The notes below the pieces were generated by a model, which worked only from the letters and a program-made list of their open reading frames with translations, had not been told where the DNA came from and searched no databases. From NCBI GenBank assembly GCA_963457665.1, contig OY735207.1:58904613-58968612 (forward strand): DNA of 64,000 bases, read 5' to 3'. The position numbers and the translations under genes are program-made. Below are positions 59,075 through 64,000 of the stretch, piece after piece. Source of the stretch: Thysanoteuthis rhombus (Eukaryota > Mollusca > Cephalopoda > Oegopsida > Thysanoteuthidae). Every line of letters begins with the position of its first letter. Position 1 is the first letter of the stretch.

Positions 59075-60165
59075 ATCCATAGACGGCTGTTTTGTTGTAT
59101 TACAACCCTTCAGTGTGGCTATAGACAATGCATTATCCAGTACCACACGGAAAGAATGAAACCTTCACTTTAGACGCGGAGGTTGAGCCACGGAACTGGA
59201 CGGTCAGTAAGACTGAATTCAAACGATATATTCTATTTTTGCTAAGACCCCCCATTCACCAGAGTGCTCTATTCCTATGGAAAAGCATTGCGTGATGCTT
59301 ACAATGAAGGAGTTACCTCACTTAGAGAATGCTCAACCCTGAATGGAGGAGCATTGTCTGTGTGTATGAATGTGTGTGTGTGTGTAGTGATAAAGATGAA
59401 ACCAAAAAAATTGGAAGATCCGTTTGTGGTCGAGTCTTACGTATCTACAAAATTTATATCTAATACATTCACACTAAAGAGAATATATTTCTGTAACTGT
59501 TTTATTTATTATATATACAAAATTTGCAATTAAAGTATTCAGTCGGAAGAAAACTGGGGGGGGGGTGACCCCAACAGTAACAAGATTAGTTTTTTTTGTT
59601 TTCAGCCAGCAGAGCGCTATTATCCAACCTTTCATTTACGTGTGTAAAATGCAACACTCATCTATATATTTCGTATATACTGTCATTTTTTACGGTTCGG
59701 TTAAACTAGTAAATGCTTCAGTAAGTGATATTCTAACTACTAAATTCCCCGTTGCTCATATCGTCCCTCATCTTACTAGTTCAGAAAAGAGTCATTTTGA
59801 TTTTGACTACCAGCTTTTATGTGTAACTGCTCAATAGCTATGTTACACTCATCATTCATTTCTTGTCGCTTGGGGTCAGGCCAGTCAAGGGATTCGAGGA
59901 TAAGGCAATAGGTAGGTGGACATTTTTTTTATGTTATTGGTCAGAATACAGATTGGTCTCCCCGAAGAAGGATAAAAAATATTGCTACGAGAAGCTCTCT
60001 CCATTACCCCCCCCCCCACACACACACACAGAGCTTCTAACAGAACCTGGTGTACCCAGTTGGTCAACCATCTAAGTACTGACCAGGCTTGACGTTGTGT
60101 AACCTCTTTACAAGAACCACTGTATTCAACGCGGTTCGACAGTAACTACGCTGCACGAGGAATCA
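59075..60165. other. No gene; short homopolymer/CA tracts
   Basis: G10 run at about 59556, C13 followed by CA units at 60006-60030. A box B-like gaattcaaacgat at 59214 may be a SINE remnant. Confidence 0.45.
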
Positions 60166-60169
60166 GTAA

Positions 60170-60390
60170 GATATTCTTAAGCTTCACAAGTTTTGAAAAA
60201 ACTCAAGTCCATTTCTGGAGTTACCAGAGAGTTTCTTTACTGTATCAAGAACCATGTCAATAACGAAAACTGTCTGCACCAAATTCAAAGGATCAAAAAA
60301 TTTCATTCCCCTACCACGTTTTGGAATCATGACCATCTGGTTAGTAGACTAGTCTCCTACCGACTGAGCTAAATTGATATGTCTTGCATA
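60170..60390 (-). mobile_element. tRNA-derived SINE-like copy (minus)
   Basis: Minus strand: TTAGCTCAGTCGGTAGGAGA (about 60375-60355) is a good box A; ATGATTCCAAAACGTGGTAGG (about 60335-60312) sits at the box B position. The distal part (caagtccatttctggagt near 60206) matches the family tail at 24640 and 61125. Confidence 0.65.
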
Positions 60391-60754
60391 TATGCGAAAT
60401 CAATCTTACAGATACGCAAGGGCTTATTCAATTCTAACATATGAATGTATTTATGCCAAAAAGAATATATTTTATAGTTTGTTTTTTTATTGATCACCTT
60501 TACGATGTAAATGTTACAATTATCATTGCCAGATGTATGTATCGAACAACCAGCCTTGTTTTGTTTGTTTGCTTGTTGTTTTTGTTTTGTTTTGTTTGTT
60601 CTATTTCCATTTTTTATATCAAACCATCGAATACTAACACATTAGTTTTTATTAGATAGTGAAAAATTGTCACAGGAGACACTAGTGTTAATTTTTTGTA
60701 AATTTCACCGTTGAATTATGTGTTTATGAATAGCAAAGTGTTTTAATATGAATA

Positions 60755-60845
60755 AAGTTAGAGAAAGACTATAAAAGCGAAATAAGATTGGCGAACAATC
60801 GAGTGGGACTCATCTGGTATGAATAGAGACTCGTGTGAATTCAGT
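60755..60845 (+). mobile_element. RTE-like fragment, second lineage
   Basis: Aataaagttagagaaagac, then aacaatcgagtgggactcatctggtatgaatagaga, matches 62058-62140 closely. That locus encodes the segment after YLGQ, so this is a 90 bp piece of the same element. Confidence 0.6.
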
Positions 60846-61004
60846 GCATTACCAAAAAGTAATAAAGACGAATCTAATTTCTGTTCAGACTGAAGATGAT
60901 TACTGCAACTTTTGCATCAGTATATACAATGAATAAAACATACATATTTTCGTATAAATGTATTGAATATCTTTATGATGAATTTTCGTTTATATCTGAG
61001 ATAT

Positions 61005-61150
61005 ATCAAATTAGCCCTGTCTGTAATACAGTCTGCTGATAATCGAATGGTCACAAATCTAAATCAGGGTCTTACACCCTTAATTTTGATTGAGGTCGTT
61101 CTTGTTAGAGTAAAAAAGAATGAAGTCAGCTCCACTTTTGGAGTTTAAAA
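61005..61150 (+). mobile_element. tRNA-derived SINE-like copy
   Basis: TTAGCCCTGTCTGTAATACAG (degenerate box A) and TGGTCACAAATCTAAATCAG (degenerate box B) are followed by gaatgaagtcagctccacttttggagt, the conserved end of this family. Confidence 0.6.
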
Positions 61151-61154
61151 ATAT

Positions 61155-61795
61155 TTTAAATCAATACTAGTCAGTACAATGAAACGAAGAGCAATTTGAA
61201 TTTTAAAAACCAAGAAGTTTGAAATTTCACCGGAATTCCGGTGAGGAAAAAGCTTTTTTATAATCAAGTATTTCTCCAATATCTTTGCATGCAGTCGGGT
61301 TCAAGAGTATCATTTGCTCTTTCTGGACATTTTGTTTACAGAAAAAAAGTATTTATGTATTAAAATATATTTCGTTACTTATCCGACGGAAAAAAAAGGC
61401 TGTTCGATTTTTACAAGAATTAAAGCCTGACAAAAACACATTCGTAGTTTTCGGATTATGATGAAGGCTGTCAGAACATTTTTGAAAAAAAAGAAATGAT
61501 ATATGCTGTCATTTTTTATGGCACTGGTGTACTAGTGCAATGAAGATTCCTCGAAGCCCAAGATAAAAGCAGCAGCAGCAGCTTTTGTTGTTCCTACTGA
61601 ACGTCGAGCAATGAGGGTAAAATTGTGTTTGCATAGATGGAAATTTTGCAAATTATATCTGGTCTGTATGGGCAGCTTAGGATTGGTCGAACACATTTAT
61701 TACGAACACGGGAAATCCGCGCCTCAGACACGTTTAATGGTAGACACTAAGAGACATTTATTGTGGACAGACTTCAAATTGCCACACAACATTGC
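61155..61795. other. No feature recognised
   Basis: AT-rich; contains a short (CAG)n-like agcagcagcagcagc at 61568. Confidence 0.5.

Positions 61796-61796
<1 letters not shown>

Positions 61797-61842
<46 letters not shown>
61797..61842. repeat. (AT)n microsatellite
   Basis: About 23 AT units; a (CA)n run follows at 61930-61970. Confidence 0.95.
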
Positions 61843-61844
<2 letters not shown>

Positions 61845-61999
61845 TTACTTGTTTCGACCCATGGTCATCGTCAGTGGAAAAAAGATAATTGGGTAACCTT
61901 TACGTGTGTGAGTGTAGACTTTATCATTGAACACACACACACTTACACACACACACACACACACACACGTGCTTGTGTGTGTACTTTATCGTTGAATAC

Positions 62000-62591
62000 T
62001 ACTTTTATAGGTTGAGGTTCTAGAAGAAGTTGGCGAATACATCCACCTAGGCCAGGTAATAAAGTTAGAGAAAGACCATGAAAGTGAAATGAAATGACAC
62101 ATACAAAATCAGCTGGGAATCATTTGGTATGAATATAGATATATTGGAGAGCACCTAGCAAATGTACTTAAGGCGTAAAGTATAAAATGAATGCATAATA
62201 CCTGCTATGAATCACAGATGCAAAATATGGAAATTGACATAACGACCTGAAAAACAACTCTGATTCCCAAAGAGAGCTACGGAAAGAACAAAGCTATAGA
62301 CAGTTCCAACTGAAAGAAAAATATCAACATGGATCAGAGTGGAGGCTAGGGTGAACAAATCGTAAAAATAATTGATCAACAAATGGATATGGGTTGGTCA
62401 CTTAGCAAGAAGATATAATAAAAGACAGAGCAAAAGACTGACAAAATGTAACGCATGTAAACCCATCAGAAAAAGACCAGGAAGGACGAAATAGAAAAGT
62501 GTGCTGGTGAAGCATGGCAGAGGTATGGCACAGTCACGATCGTCATGGAAGGGAATCGGAAAGGCCTTTGTCCAACAGTGACTGATGATTA

Positions 62592-62592
<1 letters not shown>
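62000..62592 (+). mobile_element. RTE-clade LINE, C-terminal third, second lineage
   Basis: The plus strand reads VEVLEEVGEYIHLGQVIKLE (about 62011-62070), the family segment around YLGQ, then QNQLGIIWYEY. A decayed middle part follows, where a YNQCV..TYG equivalent is only hinted at, then a WIWVGHLARR-like segment (about 62380-62420), KRPGRTK (about 62470) and a final WKGIGKAFVQQ-like end (about 62545-62580). The sequence differs from the RTE copies at 1180 and 47685 in every segment, so it represents another RTE lineage. It ends in gtgactgatgattatgat and then an (AT)n tract. Multiple stops. Confidence 0.75.

Positions 62593-62649
<57 letters not shown>
62593..62649. repeat. (AT)n microsatellite directly at the RTE 3' end
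   Basis: About 27 AT units. Confidence 0.97.
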
Positions 62650-62653
<4 letters not shown>

Positions 62654-62654
62654 A

Positions 62655-63140
62655 ATCTAGAAGACTCTACAGCTTTTAAAACTAAATATTAAAAAATATA
62701 TATTGTGTCACTTCAGTCAATTATTTTCCAATATCTGTCAATGCAATTTATGTCATTTTGTTCAGTCTTTTCTCCCTGTTTTATAGATGCTTTGTTATTA
62801 CAGTACAATGTGTAAATTTTCTCTTGTTGGGAGCATCAGTTGTTTACCATGTAGCCGTTTCGGGGATTTTGAAAACAAAACAGTTATATTAAGATGACAC
62901 GCCAGCAGTACTGATCAAACACCATCTCCCTCTCAGCTATGTTTTGATACATAGCTTATGACATACATGCATTTTTATTTCATATGGGGTATTAAGTGTC
63001 TTGTATGTGGATATCATTCTATACTACACATTTAATCTTTAGAAACGGGGCTAATACATGTAGGTTACCTCCAAAACTTATTCAACGATGAGGGATCGGT
63101 ATATATAAAAACAAATGTGACTCGTTGTCACGTCTATCGA
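62655..63140. other. No feature recognised
   Basis: AT-rich non-coding DNA. Confidence 0.5.
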
Positions 63141-63145
63141 AACGT

Positions 63146-63146
63146 A

Positions 63147-63206
<60 letters not shown>

Positions 63207-63278
63207 TATATATATATATAGATAGATAGATAGATAGATATGTGTGTGTGTGTGTGAGAGTGTGTGTGTGTGTGTAGA
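63146..63278. repeat. (AT)n(GATA)n(GT)n compound microsatellite
   Basis: AT run, short GAAT step, AT, five GATA units, then GT units with GAGAG interruption. Confidence 0.95.
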
Positions 63279-63279
63279 T

Positions 63280-63681
63280 GTGATTATACAAGGTGTTTAA
63301 AAAAAGGTGTTTCTTTTTGACAACTTTTCTTAATTCTAGAAAAACTGCCATGTCTTTTTAAATACAGAAAGAACACAATGGAATGATAGAAACCACAAAA
63401 TTATGACAAGAAGATACTAATAAAGTATACGTTTTGACTTTACGATCGATGTTGAAGGTGATATTTCCTTTATCATTACCATAGAAAATTGTACATAGCT
63501 GAAAAATTATAGAGGAATGGACACTCGGATGACATTAACACATGATTCAATCGTTTCAACTGCTATAAATTGTCCCCAAGTGCACTGTTGCCACTTGACA
63601 ACTTTTTTTGCAATGATTTACGTGTTCATAAATTCTTCCCTTTAACCTTCTGGTTGCGTTCTTGATGAAACATAGTTTGTG

Positions 63682-63685
<4 letters not shown>
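63280..63685. other. No feature recognised
   Basis: Non-coding DNA. Confidence 0.5.
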
Positions 63686-63687
<2 letters not shown>

Positions 63688-63713
<26 letters not shown>

Positions 63714-63760
63714 GGGGAGAGAGAGAGAAAGAGAGAGGGAGAGAGAGAGAGAGAGAGAGA
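63688..63760. repeat. (GA)n microsatellite
   Basis: About 35 GA units with GGGG and AAAG interruptions. Confidence 0.95.
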
Positions 63761-63764
63761 CTCC

Positions 63765-64000
63765 ATGGATAATGACAGTATCACACTACCATAATCTACA
63801 GACAGAAAGAGTTCGGTAGAATGGAACTCTCAGAGTATGAAGAAATGATGTCTGTATCTTCACTGTACATATATTTATACATGCTCTATTCCTGATATTG
63901 AATAGATTTCCTTCATAAATAACACAACTGTCAAACACTCCATAGCCACACTGAAGAGATGTTATACATCGAAACAGTTGTCTGTGGATGACACAATATA
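63765..64000. other. No gene; unassigned to window end
   Basis: The last 70 bases (gccacactgaagagatgttatacatcgaaacagttgtctg) look like the non-coding flank of some retroelements, with a cgaaacagttgtctg motif, but no protein relic is present. Confidence 0.35.

Overview
The window looks like repeat-rich intergenic (or large-intron) DNA from an animal. I find no host protein-coding gene, rRNA, functional tRNA, CRISPR array or bacterial-type operon. It is AT-rich and carries about twenty long (AT)n tracts. Between them lie decayed copies of many transposon classes: RTE-clade LINEs, one RLE-type LINE of R4/Dong type, a Penelope-like element, an LTR-retrotransposon Gag-like piece, mariner, Tc1 and pogo DNA transposons, a possible hAT terminus and tRNA-derived SINE-like repeats. 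This mix fits a lophotrochozoan genome, most likely a cephalopod or another mollusc. That assignment is an inference from overall character, because no diagnostic host gene is present.

Layout. 1-1860: RTE fragments on the minus strand flanking a Gag-like fragment. 3200-5906: microsatellites, a GC-richer SINE-like block (4740-5405) and an RTE 3' end. 6620-8012: a 1.4 kb polypyrimidine tract whose core is about 809 bp of TTC repeats. 8-13.1 kb: SINE-like pieces, GATA repeats, a dispersed repeat and another RTE 3' end. 13.6-15.2 kb: a Penelope-like reverse transcriptase relic (minus). 15.2-24.8 kb: a repeat with tRNA-like boxes in tandem, a Tc1 relic, SINEs and AT tracts. 27.4-28.6 and 32.3-32.8 kb: RTE relics (minus). 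35.2-37.0 kb: a mariner relic, then Tc1 and pogo relics. 40.0-40.3 kb: another mariner. 46.3-48.3 kb: Tc1, then the best-preserved RTE 3' end. 50.6-54.9 kb: the most complete element of the window, a minus-strand LINE with Myb-like, reverse transcriptase, zinc-knuckle and restriction-like endonuclease parts, lying between two ATT-type microsatellites. 55.5-58.5 kb: an RTE endonuclease fragment and a second internally deleted mariner. 60-64 kb: SINEs, another RTE lineage and microsatellites.

None of these elements has an intact reading frame over its full length, so they are read as fossils. The points that deserve checking are the LINE inserted in an ATT repeat, the very long TTC/GAA array, two mariner copies sharing the same internal deletion, the Penelope-like relic, and repeat families that recur inside the window. 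I found no convincing novel system.
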